Below are positions 18,203 to 26,665 of a stretch of DNA of 64,000 bases, one piece after another. The DNA is from Nocardia bhagyanarayanae (GTDB lineage Bacteria > Actinomycetota > Actinomycetes > Mycobacteriales > Mycobacteriaceae). Positions within the stretch are counted from its first letter, which is position 1; every line of letters starts with the position of its first letter. A program made the position numbers and the translations under genes. The notes beneath the pieces were generated by a model. That model did no database searches and was not told where the DNA came from. It saw only the letters and a program-made list of their open reading frames with translations. The DNA lies in the NCBI RefSeq assembly GCF_006716565.1, contig NZ_VFPG01000002.1:372001-436000 (forward strand). Reading direction: 5' to 3'.

Positions 18203-18478
18203 GTGCATCGCGTTGCAGGTTGGTGGGACGGTTTCGAGCTGTGGGTCGCGGGATTGCCGTTCATCCCGCAGTTCCTCGTGGTCCTCGTCGGCATGGTCCC
18301 GGTGAGCTTCGCCATCGCGTACCTGCTCGATCGCGCGCTGCGCGCCACGCTTCAGCTGCTCGGGCGCGACAGCCAGGTCGCCGAACTCGCCGACGCCGCG
18401 GTGCTCGCCGAACCCGCCCCGATTCTGGTCGAGGAGCCGATCACCGACCGCAGGCCCGTGCAGAGCGGAGCGCGTTGA
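18203..18478 (+). CDS. Small conserved membrane protein
   Basis: A 91-residue protein with a hydrophobic helix at about res. 16-38 (LPFIPQFLVVLVGMVPVSFA) and a polar C-terminus. TAGGCT at 18190-18195 lies seven bases before the GTG at 18203, fitting a leaderless transcript divergent from the GH15 gene. Its stop overlaps the start of the next small membrane protein (TGATG), so the two are translationally coupled. Function unknown; position recalls a small membrane protein gene near Rv2401 in mycobacteria. Confidence 0.65.
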   Translation: MHRVAGWWDGFELWVAGLPFIPQFLVVLVGMVPVSFAIAYLLDRALRATLQLLGRDSQVAELADAAVLAEPAPILVEEPITDRRPVQSGAR

Positions 18479-18555
18479 TGCCGCGCTCCCGGGTCCAGCT
18501 GGCCCTGCTCGCCCTGCTCGTGCTCGTCGTCATCGCCTGGTTCTTCACCCGCTGA
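18478..18555 (+). CDS. 25-residue single-helix membrane peptide
   Basis: The frame MPRSRVQLALLALLVLVVIA, then WFFTR and stop, encodes a basic N-terminus, one transmembrane helix and a basic end. It begins at ATG 18478, overlapping the stop of the upstream membrane protein by one base. The coupling and clean helix suggest a real small protein, perhaps a subunit or stabiliser of its neighbour. There is no known family to cite. Confidence 0.6.
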   Translation: MPRSRVQLALLALLVLVVIAWFFTR

Positions 18556-18619
18556 CACTCTCCACGCCGCGCAGGTCGCCTTGGACCCGCGCGGCGTGCC
18601 AGGGCGACGGGATCTCCGT

Positions 18620-19684
18620 TCAGTTGGATGATCCGTCGCCGTTGCGCCAGTCGTCCAGCCGCTTGCCGATCTTGGACACGGTCTCGCCGACCTCTTGGCC
18701 GACCGTGCCGACCGCCGCGCCCACATCGCGACCGAGGTTGCGCACCGTGCGGACGAGCGCGTCCTCGGACTGGTCGAAGTTCTGCCGGTAGGCCCGCGCC
18801 GCGTCCTTGATCTCCGCGCTGATGCTGGCGTTCTTGTCGTGCTCGCGGCGCGGGTAGTCGCCGGCGAGCACGCGGTTGTACTCGCCGCTCTGGATCCAGC
18901 GGCGCAGTTCGGCGGCGCGCAGCACCGAGAACGGATGCGACTGGAGTTCCAGGTTCAACAGCTTGAGCACCCCGTCGCGCAGATCGCCGGAACGCTCGTA
19001 GTCGTCCGCCTGGGCCAGGAACGCGCCGTGATTCATCTCCCGCACCCACGCGCCACCCGCGGTCTTCATGTGCACCCGCACCGACGCCTCGACGTCCTGA
19101 CCGCACAGCAGTCCCGCCCGATCGCCGGACAACTCCGACTTCCGGCTCCACTCCATCAGCGCGGCAACGATGGCGCGCAGCGCCCAGCCGCCGCCCGGCA
19201 TCCAGCCGACGCTCGCGCTCAGGCGCAGCAGGTGCATGAGCATGGTGCGGTACACCGCGTGCCCGGACAGCGCGTGCCCGAGTTCGTGGCCGACCACGAA
19301 GCGCAGCTCCTCGGTGTCCATCAGGTCGATCAGCGCGGTGGTCAACACGATGAACGGGCGGTCCATGCCGATGGTGAAGGCGTTCACGTGCGGGCTCTGC
19401 AGCACGAACATCTCCGGCGTGGTGCGCGCGTCCAGGATCTCCACGCAGTCGGCGCGCAAGTCGTGCAGCGTGCGGAACTGGCGCTCGTCGACCCGCACCG
19501 CGGTGGCCAGGTAGAGCAGCCGGTGCTGGCGTTCTCGGAGCAAACCGGACAGGGCCCGTAGGACGGTGTCGAATCCCGCCAGCGAGCGCAGCGCCACCAG
19601 CGCGGTGCGGTCGGCGGGATGCTCCCACGCGCGCGTGCTGATGCCGGGCAAACGGGTGCGGACCCGATCCGGACTGATCGTCAT
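18620..19684 (-). CDS. M48 family zinc metallopeptidase
   Basis: A 354-residue protein with the zincin motif HELGH (res. about 132-136, in VVGHELGHALSGHAVYR) and a downstream Glu-bearing segment (SELSGDRAGLL) supplying the third zinc ligand. The preceding FTIGMDRPFIVLTTALIDLM is typical of M48B proteases. Unlike HtpX it has no clear N-terminal transmembrane helices. The ATG at 19684 is preceded by AGAGGGGGG on the minus strand. It is divergent from the sulfate importer; role unknown. Confidence 0.88.
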   Translation of the reverse strand: MTISPDRVRTRLPGISTRAWEHPADRTALVALRSLAGFDTVLRALSGLLRERQHRLLYLATAVRVDERQFRTLHDLRADCVEILDARTTPEMFVLQSPHVNAFTIGMDRPFIVLTTALIDLMDTEELRFVVGHELGHALSGHAVYRTMLMHLLRLSASVGWMPGGGWALRAIVAALMEWSRKSELSGDRAGLLCGQDVEASVRVHMKTAGGAWVREMNHGAFLAQADDYERSGDLRDGVLKLLNLELQSHPFSVLRAAELRRWIQSGEYNRVLAGDYPRREHDKNASISAEIKDAARAYRQNFDQSEDALVRTVRNLGRDVGAAVGTVGQEVGETVSKIGKRLDDWRNGDGSSN

Positions 19685-19744
19685 GGGATGAAACCCCCCT
19701 CTGTTCAGGAACTCTTCGATTCGAACTCGTGCGCCGAGCTCTGC

Positions 19745-19750
19745 TACAGT
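19745..19750 (+). promoter_or_regulatory. -10 box of the sulfate importer leader transcript
   Basis: TACAGT is followed six bases later by the GTG of the leader ORF, so transcription probably starts at that codon. It is 311 bases upstream of the binding-protein gene. A second -10-like TAGACT at 19882 is discussed as rejected. Confidence 0.55.
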
Positions 19751-19756
19751 CTGCCC

Positions 19757-19846
19757 GTGTCTTCGAGTGCCGTCCCGCAGGTCCGCCATGAATTGGCGTT
19801 GATCGCTGTCGGCAATCTCGCGGTCGCGGACATTCTCTGTCGTTGA
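19757..19846 (+). CDS. Leaderless 29-aa leader ORF with a penultimate cysteine codon
   Basis: GTG at 19757 opens a 29-codon frame, VSSSAVPQVRHELALI and on to AVADILCR, ending TGA at 19844-19846. The single Cys codon (TGT, 19838-19840) is next to last. An attenuator-like structure begins 11 bases after the stop, and the sulfate importer operon follows. Cys-terminated leader ORFs upstream of sulfur genes act as cysteine sensors through ribosome pausing in actinobacteria. The second sulfur operon in this window has an analogous leader at 45514-45606. Confidence 0.6.
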   Translation: MSSSAVPQVRHELALIAVGNLAVADILCR

Positions 19847-19857
19847 TCGGTGACCGG

Positions 19858-19975
19858 GCACGTCTGCGCGTCCCTGCCCCGTAGACTGGCGTGCAATTTT
19901 TTCGCAGACGTCCCCGACCCCTCAGTCGGCCGTTCCGGCCGGTAGCCGCGCCACTGCCGCATTCATCGGCGGCAG
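19858..19975 (+). promoter_or_regulatory. Attenuator-like structures in the sulfate importer leader RNA
   Basis: GCACGTCT (19858-19865) can pair with AGAC-TGG-CGTGC (19883-19894, TGG bulged), directly followed by AATTTTTT: an intrinsic-terminator shape. CGTCTGCG (19861-19868) can instead pair perfectly with CGCAGACG (19903-19910), which would break the terminator. Two further hairpins follow, CGGCCG-TTC-CGGCCG (19927-19941) and CTGCCG/CGGCAG (19954-19975). Mutual exclusion is visible in the sequence; its coupling to the cysteine leader is inference. Confidence 0.5.
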
Positions 19976-20055
19976 GTCTACCCGATCGACACGAAATCTC
20001 AGCCCCCACGGTTCCTCGCGGCCGTGTGGTGGTCCGCAGGAAAGGTCCCACTCCG

Positions 20056-21102
20056 ATGTCTCGCAACACTTGGCTCGCCCCGCGCCGACGCTATGCCGCC
20101 GCCGCGCTAACAGCGGTAGCGGCGGTCGTGCTCACCGCCTGCGGCGGCGGAGCCAGCGATACCGCGGGCGGAGGTGGGGCCGACGGCAGCGGCGGCACCC
20201 TGAACTTGTACGCCTACGCCGTCCCGAAGCCCGGATTCGACAAGGTCGTTCCCGAGTTCAACAAGACCGAGGCGGGCAAGGGCGTGCAGATCCAGCCGTC
20301 CTACGGCGCCTCGGGCGACCAGTCCCGCAAGGTCAAGGACGGCGCCGAGGCCGACGTCGTGAACTTCTCGGTGGAGCCCGACATCACCCGTCTCGTCGAC
20401 GCGGGCTTGGTCGACGCCAGCTGGAATGCCGACGCCAACAAGGGAATTCCGTTCGGCTCCGTGGTCGCGATCGTGGTGCGCCCCGGTAATCCGAAGGGCA
20501 TCAAGGACTGGGACGACCTGCTGAAGCCGGGCGTCGAGGTGGTCACCCCCAACCCGTTCAGCTCCGGCTCGGCCAAGTGGAACCTGCTCGCGCCGTACGC
20601 GGCCAAGTCCGACGGCGGCAAGAACCCGCAGGCCGGTCTCGACTACCTGAGCCAGCTGGTTTCCAAGGAGCACATCAAGGTGCAGCCGAAGTCGGGCCGG
20701 GAAGCCACCGAGACCTTCCTTCAGGGCACCGGTGACGTGCTGCTGAGCTACGAGAACGAGGCGCTGTTCTCCGAGCGCAAGGGCGACCCGATCGAGCACG
20801 TCATCCCGCCGACCACGTTCAAGATCGAGAACCCGGTCGCGGTGCTGAAGAACAGCAAGAACCCGGAGAAGGCCGTCGCTTTCCGCGACTTCCTGTTCAC
20901 CCCGGCCGCGCAGAAGGCATGGGCCGAGGCCGGTTTCCGCCCGGTCGACCCGCAGGTCGCCAGCGACTTCGCCAAGGACTTCCCGACCCCGCAGAAGTTG
21001 TGGACGATCGACGACCTCGGCGGCTGGAAGACCGTGGACAAGGAACTGTTCGCCCCCAACTCCGGCAAAGTCGCGGTCATCTACGACAACGCCACCAAGT
21101 AG
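20056..21102 (+). CDS. subI: Sulfate ABC transporter substrate-binding lipoprotein
   Basis: A 348-residue exported lipoprotein with lipobox LTAC (res. 28-31 region, AAVVLTACGGG). The mature part has family motifs of sulfate/thiosulfate binders: LNLYAYAVPKPGFDKVVPEF, SYGASGDQSRKV, VTPNPFSSGSAKWN and the C-terminal WTIDDLGGWK. It delivers sulfate to CysT/CysW/CysA. ATG 20056 follows AGGAAAGG; earlier in-frame GTG at 19891 would destroy the signal peptide. It is the first gene of a four-gene operon behind a cysteine leader and attenuator. Confidence 0.95.
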   Translation: MSRNTWLAPRRRYAAAALTAVAAVVLTACGGGASDTAGGGGADGSGGTLNLYAYAVPKPGFDKVVPEFNKTEAGKGVQIQPSYGASGDQSRKVKDGAEADVVNFSVEPDITRLVDAGLVDASWNADANKGIPFGSVVAIVVRPGNPKGIKDWDDLLKPGVEVVTPNPFSSGSAKWNLLAPYAAKSDGGKNPQAGLDYLSQLVSKEHIKVQPKSGREATETFLQGTGDVLLSYENEALFSERKGDPIEHVIPPTTFKIENPVAVLKNSKNPEKAVAFRDFLFTPAAQKAWAEAGFRPVDPQVASDFAKDFPTPQKLWTIDDLGGWKTVDKELFAPNSGKVAVIYDNATK

Positions 21103-21138
21103 CCGGGTGACCCAGCGCACACGGGATACTGGACGATT

Positions 21139-22029
21139 GTGACTGACAGCAGTACCGCCGAGACCGGGGCCGCCCCCGGTCTCGGCGTAACCAAGAAACC
21201 GGCACGTCCCGGGCGCTCGCCGTCGTCGTGGCTGCGGGTGAGCGGGTCGGTCGGGCCGCTCGGCATCGCGACCACGGTGCTGTGGCTCAGCATCATCGTG
21301 CTCCTGCCGCTCGCCGCGCTGACCGTGACCTCCTTCGAGGAGGGCTGGTCCGGCTTCTGGGACGCGATCACCGCGCCCGCCGCGCTCGACTCGCTACGCA
21401 TCACCGTCTTCGTCTCGGTGATCGTCGCGCTGATCAACGTGGTGATGGGCACCCTGATCGCCTGGGTTCTGGTGCGCGACGACTTCCCAGGCAAGGGCAT
21501 CGTCAACGCGCTGATCGACCTGCCGTTCGCGCTGCCGACCATCGTCGCCAGCATCGTGCTGCTGTCGCTGTACGGTCCGCAGAGCCCGATCGACATCCAC
21601 CTCAACGCGACACAGCCCGGCCTGGTTGTCGCGCTGGCGTTCGTCACACTGCCGTTCGTGGTGCGCTCGGTGCAGCCGGTGCTGATGGAGGCCGACCGCG
21701 AGGTCGAGCAAGCCGCGCTGTCGCTCGGCGCGGACAACTGGACGACGTTTCGCCGGATCGTCCTGCCGACGCTGACGCCCGCGATCATCAGCGGCGGCGG
21801 TCTCGCCTTCGCCCGCGCGATCGGCGAGTACGGCTCGGTGGTCCTGATCGGCGGCGCCATCCCGCGTAAGACCGAGATGGCCTCGCAGTACATCCAGAAG
21901 CAGATCGAGATCGACCGGCCGGTGAACGCGGCGGCCGTGTCGGTGGCGCTGCTGGCGATCTCGTTCGTGACGTTGCTCGTGCTGCGTCTGCTCGCGGACC
22001 GCAGCGCGCGTAAGGAGCAGGCGAGCTGA
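21139..22029 (+). CDS. cysT: Sulfate ABC transporter permease CysT
   Basis: A 296-residue permease with about six transmembrane helices and the EAA coupling loop near [38 protein letters not shown] is the characteristic CysT/CysU segment. An N-terminal cytoplasmic extension of about 35 residues precedes the first helix. GTG 21139 follows the lipoprotein gene by 36 bases, and its stop overlaps cysW (TGATG). Confidence 0.95.
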   Translation: MTDSSTAETGAAPGLGVTKKPARPGRSPSSWLRVSGSVGPLGIATTVLWLSIIVLLPLAALTVTSFEEGWSGFWDAITAPAALDSLRITVFVSVIVALINVVMGTLIAWVLVRDDFPGKGIVNALIDLPFALPTIVASIVLLSLYGPQSPIDIHLNATQPGLVVALAFVTLPFVVRSVQPVLMEADREVEQAALSLGADNWTTFRRIVLPTLTPAIISGGGLAFARAIGEYGSVVLIGGAIPRKTEMASQYIQKQIEIDRPVNAAAVSVALLAISFVTLLVLRLLADRSARKEQAS

Positions 22030-22835
22030 TGAAACCGTCCGCGCTCACCCGCATTTCGCTTCGGACGGTGGCACTGGGCTACCTGTTCGTCCTGCTGCTG
22101 CTTCCGCTGATCATCATTCTGTGGCGCACCTTCGAGAACGGCATCGGCGCGTTCATCGAGTCGATCACCACCCCCGCGGCCCAATCGGCGTTCCAGCTGT
22201 CGCTGCTCATCGTGGCGATCGTGGTGCCGGTGAACGTCGTCTTCGGTGTGGTCACCGCCATCGCGCTGGTGCGTGGCCGATTCCCCGGTCGCAATCTGGT
22301 GCAGGGCATCGTCGACCTGCCGTTCGCGGTCTCGCCGGTCGTGGTCGGTGTCGCGCTGATCCTGTTCTGGGGCGCGGGCGGCTGGCTCGGCGGTATCGAG
22401 AACCTCGGCCTGAAGGTGATCTTCAACCTGCCCGGCATGGTGATCGCCACCATCTTCGTGACGCTGCCGTTCGTGGTGCGCGAGGTGGAGCCGGTGCTGC
22501 ACGAGATCGGCGACGACCAGGAGCAGGCCGCGGCCACCCTCGGCGCGTCGCGGTGGCAGACCTTCTGGCGGATCACGCTGCCCGCGATCCGCTGGGGCCT
22601 GACCTACGGCGTGGTGCTCACCGTCGCGCGTGCGCTCGGCGAGTTCGGCGCGGTCATCATGGTGTCCTCGGCGCTGCCCGGTCAGTCGCTGACGCTGACG
22701 CTGCTGGTGCACGGCCGCTACATCAACGACCACAACAGCTTCGGCGCGTACTGTGCCGCGACCCTGCTGATGGGGATGGCCCTCGTCGTTCTTCTGCTCA
22801 TGACCCTCCTCGAACGCAAGCGGGGCGCCAAATGA
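22029..22835 (+). CDS. cysW: Sulfate ABC transporter permease CysW
   Basis: A 268-residue permease that pairs with CysT. The EAA loop reads [20 protein letters not shown]; the family segment [17 protein letters not shown] follows. ATG 22029 overlaps the cysT stop by one base and its own stop overlaps the cysA start (ATGA), so subunit synthesis is coupled. Confidence 0.95.
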   Translation: MKPSALTRISLRTVALGYLFVLLLLPLIIILWRTFENGIGAFIESITTPAAQSAFQLSLLIVAIVVPVNVVFGVVTAIALVRGRFPGRNLVQGIVDLPFAVSPVVVGVALILFWGAGGWLGGIENLGLKVIFNLPGMVIATIFVTLPFVVREVEPVLHEIGDDQEQAAATLGASRWQTFWRITLPAIRWGLTYGVVLTVARALGEFGAVIMVSSALPGQSLTLTLLVHGRYINDHNSFGAYCAATLLMGMALVVLLLMTLLERKRGAK

Positions 22836-23827
22836 TTACCGTGACCAACGCACGCAAGAACTACGGCACCTTCGCCGCGCTGGACGACGTCACCATCGAC
22901 ATCCCGTCCGGCGAGCTGACCGCGCTGCTCGGTCCGTCCGGTTCCGGCAAGTCGACGCTGCTGCGTTCCATCGCCGGGCTGGAGTCGCTGGACTCCGGCA
23001 TCGTCACCATCGCGGGCAACGACGTCACCCGGGTGCCGCCGCAGAAGCGCGACATCGGCTTCGTCTTTCAGCACTACGCCGCGTTCAAGCACATGACCGT
23101 GCGCGACAACGTGGCCTTCGGCCTGAAGATCCGCAAGCGCCCCAAGGCCGAGATCGCGAAGCGGGTCGACGAGCTGCTCGGCATCGTCGGGTTGGACGGC
23201 TTCCAGCACCGCTACCCGGCGCAGCTGTCCGGCGGCCAGCGCCAGCGCATGGCCCTGGCCCGCGCGCTCGCGGTGGACCCGCAGGTGCTGCTGCTGGACG
23301 AGCCGTTCGGCGCGCTGGACGCCAAGGTCCGCGCCGATCTGCGCACCTGGCTGCGCCGCCTGCACGAAGAGGTCCACGTGACCACCGTGCTGGTGACCCA
23401 CGACCAGGAGGAGGCGCTCGACGTCGCCGACCGCATCGCCGTGATGAACAAGGGGCGCATCGAGCAGATCGGCACCCCCGAGGACGTCTACGACCGGCCG
23501 TCCAACGAGTTCGTCATGTCCTTCCTCGGTGATGTCGCTCGCCTGAACGGACATCTGGTGCGCCCGCACGACATTCGCGTCGGCCGCGACTCGAGCATGG
23601 CGCTCGCCGCGCACGAGGGCACCGCGGAATCGGCGGGCGTCACCCGCGCGACCGTCGAGCGGGTCGTGCACCTGGGCTTCGAGGTGCGCGTGGAACTGCG
23701 CAACGCGGCCACCGGCGACCACTTCGCCGCGCAGGTCACCCGCGGTGACGCCGAGGCGCTGCGGCTGTCCGAGGGCGAGACGGTCTACGCCCGCGCCACC
23801 CGGATCCCGGAGCTGCCCGACAGCTGA
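22832..23827 (+). CDS. cysA: Sulfate ABC transporter ATP-binding protein CysA
   Basis: A 331-residue ATPase. Walker A is GPSGSGKST, the Q-loop lies in [11 protein letters not shown], the signature is LSGGQRQR, Walker B is [12 protein letters not shown] and the H-loop is [11 protein letters not shown] short C-terminal TOBE-like regulatory domain ends with [17 protein letters not shown] 22832 overlaps the cysW stop by four bases. It energises sulfate import for the nirA-cysHDN pathway encoded at 39.7-45.4 kb. Confidence 0.96.
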   Translation: MITVTNARKNYGTFAALDDVTIDIPSGELTALLGPSGSGKSTLLRSIAGLESLDSGIVTIAGNDVTRVPPQKRDIGFVFQHYAAFKHMTVRDNVAFGLKIRKRPKAEIAKRVDELLGIVGLDGFQHRYPAQLSGGQRQRMALARALAVDPQVLLLDEPFGALDAKVRADLRTWLRRLHEEVHVTTVLVTHDQEEALDVADRIAVMNKGRIEQIGTPEDVYDRPSNEFVMSFLGDVARLNGHLVRPHDIRVGRDSSMALAAHEGTAESAGVTRATVERVVHLGFEVRVELRNAATGDHFAAQVTRGDAEALRLSEGETVYARATRIPELPDS

Positions 23828-24361
23828 TCCCGGCGCGGGTCCGGGTGCTCGTACCGTCTCCACTCGCGGCGCACATGTCGTGCGGCGTGCGGACGTGGAC
23901 GACCGCACGCCGGTCGTGGAGTGCGGTGACCGGACTCGGTGCGCATCCGTGTGCGAAGCCGCGTCGGTCGTGGGGTGCGGCGACCGGAACGATGCGGTGC
24001 GGAACACGCTGTGCGAGAACGTATCCGGCGTAACTCGGCCGAGATTCTCTGGACTGCTGGGATTTTGCTGTCGTCGCCGTCACACGCGGCGGCGCGACCG
24101 GCGCTTCGCCGAGTCGCCTGCCGCCCGGCAAATATCCGGCGGCGACCGGCGGGGCACGACACGCCGGTAGGCGACGGTGGCTACTCGCGTTTCTCAGGGA
24201 AGACAGGGCAGGTCGGATGCCATCGGGGCCGGCGCGGCGGACAGCGCGTGGCGGGCGGCGGGGTGCGGACAACCGGCTGTCCGGTGGTTGGCACGGCGGT
24301 CGCGGGGTGGTTGCGTGGTCGGTGTTCGAAGCACATCGGCTCGTCGATCGGGTGAATCGCG
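23828..24361. other. Intergenic region with an imperfect 54-bp tandem repeat
   Basis: This 534-base gap separates cysA from the first Hsp70-like gene. CGGTCGTGG.GTGCGG.GACC occurs at 23911 and again at 23965, 54 bases (18 codons) apart. A plus-strand frame across it is rich in Cys and Arg (PVVECGDRTRCASV...), but it has no plausible start or family. No RNA gene or clear promoter is visible. Confidence 0.4.
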
Positions 24362-25477
24362 ATGGCAGTTGGTCTTGGTTTGAGCATCGGCACGGTCAAT
24401 TCGGTGACCGCGCTGGCGGACACGGCATCGGCCAAAGCGCCGCCGGGTCGGCTCGGTCACCGTCGGCACGCGCGGCCAACGCCCTCCGTCACCCGGCGCA
24501 CCACCTTGACCTTCGACAGCACCGGTTCCGCGCGGGTCGGCCTGATTCCGCGGCACGGCCGCGCCATCACCGAATTCGCCGACCTCGGCCTGCGCGACGG
24601 CATGACGGCCAGGGTCGGCCACCGCACGCTCCGGCCCGCGGATCTCGTCGCGGTGGTCACCGACTGCCTCATCACCGAGGCGATGAGCGATCGGAAGGCG
24701 GTCGGCGCGGAGGTCGCGCTGACCCACCCGGCGGGCTACGGGACGGACGAGCTGGCCGAGCTACGCGGCGCGCTGGACGCGGTCGGTCTGCACCACGTCG
24801 CGCTGGTCGCCGAACCGGTCGCGGCGGCGGCCTGGCTGGAGGCGGCGCACGGTCCGCTGATGCCCGGCCTCGCGCTGGTCTACGACCTCGGTGGCGCGAG
24901 TCTGGACGTCACGCTGGTCCGGGTCGGCGCGGGCAGGCCGCGCGATCCGATCGTCGGGGTTCCGCTGCGTTCCCCGGAGTTCGGCGGGCGCGCGTTCGGC
25001 GCGCTGCTCGCGGCGCGGGGGAGCGGGGCGTCCTCGGTGGCGGGAACAGCGAACGATCTCGCCGACGAGTTGCGCGCCGAGCACGCGCGCGCCTCGCTGG
25101 AACTGGTCTACCGCTGCTTGAGCACGGCCGACGTCACCATGGCCGACGTCGACTGCGTGCTGGTGGCGGGTGGCGCGGCCCGGCCGCCGGAGATCTCCGG
25201 CGTGCTCGCCGCGGAATTGGCGCGACCGGTGGTGATCGCGCCCGATCCGGAACGCACGATCGCGGACGGCGCGGCGCTGCTCGCGCGGCAGACGGCGGCG
25301 TCCGCCGAGGAAGCGGCCGCGGGAGCGCACCGCAGGGGTAAGGGCCTGCTGCGCTCGCGGCGCAAGCTGACCAGGGTGGCGTCGGCCGCGGCGTTGTCCG
25401 CGGGCGGTGTCGTGCTCGCTTTCGCACTGCCCGCAGACGGTGCGGTCGCGGGGTTGGCACCGTTCGGACTGCTCTGA
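24362..25477 (+). CDS. Membrane-anchored Hsp70-like ATPase (paralogue A)
   Basis: A 371-residue divergent Hsp70/actin-fold protein. The phosphate-1 loop is LGLSIGTVNSV (res. about 4-14), phosphate-2 is VYDLGGASLDVTLV (about 173-186) and the adenosine motif is VLVAGGAARPPE (about 266-277). It lacks the substrate-binding domain of DnaK. A hydrophobic helix at about res. 338-357 ends the protein, so the ATPase should face the cytoplasm with a membrane anchor. It is closely related to the 773-residue protein at 29589. Related genes occur with dynamin/ini loci in mycolata. Substrate and partner unknown. Confidence 0.8.
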   Translation: MAVGLGLSIGTVNSVTALADTASAKAPPGRLGHRRHARPTPSVTRRTTLTFDSTGSARVGLIPRHGRAITEFADLGLRDGMTARVGHRTLRPADLVAVVTDCLITEAMSDRKAVGAEVALTHPAGYGTDELAELRGALDAVGLHHVALVAEPVAAAAWLEAAHGPLMPGLALVYDLGGASLDVTLVRVGAGRPRDPIVGVPLRSPEFGGRAFGALLAARGSGASSVAGTANDLADELRAEHARASLELVYRCLSTADVTMADVDCVLVAGGAARPPEISGVLAAELARPVVIAPDPERTIADGAALLARQTAASAEEAAAGAHRRGKGLLRSRRKLTRVASAAALSAGGVVLAFALPADGAVAGLAPFGLL

Positions 25478-25576
25478 CCCTGGTCACAACGGCGGCGGTC
25501 GGGTGGATCACCCGGCCGCCGCCGTCTGATGTGTGGGTACCGCGGGCTCGGGCCGGGCGGCACCCGACCGCGTGAG

Positions 25577-25604
25577 TTGACGTCACTCGTCGTAGGTGTA
25601 ACTA
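25577..25604 (+). promoter_or_regulatory. Promoter of the AurF-like/FprB operon
   Basis: TTGACG (25577-25582) and TAACTA (25599-25604) are separated by 16 bases, close to the consensus spacing. The 25478-25576 stretch before it is featureless. Confidence 0.55.
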
Positions 25605-25647
25605 TGGGGTACAGGTAATACGTCCCCCGAGGAAGGCAGTGACGACG

Positions 25648-26652
25648 ATGTCGACAGCCGAGAAGCACGCTATCGATCCCGATCTCGAGCAGGCGCAGAA
25701 ATACGCCGCGAAGCTGCTGCTGCTGTCCGAGGGCTCGGTGAACAAGCACTTCGACCCGTTCGAGGACATCGACTGGGACAACCCCGACTACGCCGCCGAC
25801 GCGGGCGAAGAGCGCTGGATCCTGCCGCGCTCGGCCGACCCGCTCGGCCGCCACCCCTGGTACCTGGCCCTGCCGAAGGACAAGCAGATCGAACTCGGCA
25901 AGTACCGTCAGGCCAACGTCGCCAAGGTCGGTCTGCAGTTCGAGTCGATCCTGATCAGCGGCATGGTCATCCACAACTTCGGCCTGCCCAACGGTTCGCC
26001 CGAGTTCCGGTACTGCTCCCACGAGATGATCGAGGAGCACAACCACACCCTGATGTTCCAGGAGATGGTGAACCGGATCGGCATCGACGTGCCCGGCATG
26101 GGCCCGCTGGTGAGCATGTTCAAGTACCTCGCCGCGCCGGTCGCCGCGAAGATGCCGAACCTGTTCTTCATGGCCGTGCTCGCCGGCGAGGAGCCGATCG
26201 ACCACATCCAGAAGGAGATCCTGCGCTCCGGCGAAGAGGTTCACCCGATCATGCTCGGCGTGATGGCCATCCACGTCGCCGAGGAGGCGCGCCACATCTC
26301 CTTCGCGCACGAGTTCCTCAAGAAGCACGTGCCCGAGCAGGGCAAGCTCAACAAGTTCGTGCTGTCGATCGCGATGCCGGTCATCATGTGGATCCTCGGC
26401 CGCTCCATCGCGACCCCGCCGAAGACGTTCTTCAAGGAGTTCGACATCCCGGAGAAGGTCCGCAAGGAGCTGTTCTACGGCTCCAAGGAGGCCAAGCAGG
26501 TCTTCGCCGACTACTTCGTGGACGTGCGGGCGCTGGCCAAGGACCTCGGCCTGATCAACCCGGTCTCCAAGCGGGTGTGGAAGCTGCTGGGCATCGACGG
26601 CCCGATGAGCCGCTACCGCTCGGAGCCGCTGCGCGTCGTGCACGCGAGCTGA
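25648..26652 (+). CDS. AurF-like diiron oxygenase
   Basis: A 334-residue helical protein. Iron-ligand motifs expected for p-aminobenzoate N-oxygenase (AurF) relatives are seen: FESILIS, HEMIEEHNH (E..EH), LAGEEPIDHI and HVAEEARHISF (EEARH). This family hydroxylates or N-oxygenates substrates with a diiron centre and needs electrons from a ferredoxin reductase; the next gene encodes one, 13 bases on. The pair matches Rv0885-fprB (Rv0886) as I recall them. The native substrate is unknown. ATG 25648 has AGGAAGG eleven bases upstream; GTG 25639 is a possible start. Confidence 0.87.
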   Translation: MSTAEKHAIDPDLEQAQKYAAKLLLLSEGSVNKHFDPFEDIDWDNPDYAADAGEERWILPRSADPLGRHPWYLALPKDKQIELGKYRQANVAKVGLQFESILISGMVIHNFGLPNGSPEFRYCSHEMIEEHNHTLMFQEMVNRIGIDVPGMGPLVSMFKYLAAPVAAKMPNLFFMAVLAGEEPIDHIQKEILRSGEEVHPIMLGVMAIHVAEEARHISFAHEFLKKHVPEQGKLNKFVLSIAMPVIMWILGRSIATPPKTFFKEFDIPEKVRKELFYGSKEAKQVFADYFVDVRALAKDLGLINPVSKRVWKLLGIDGPMSRYRSEPLRVVHAS

Positions 26653-26665
26653 GCGGCGGTCCACC

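Noticed and set aside
19882..19887. TAGACT as a second -10 box directly before the subI leader hairpins
   Set aside because: It falls inside the downstream arm of the terminator-like stem and lacks a -35; I favour the structural role, though a second promoter is not excluded.
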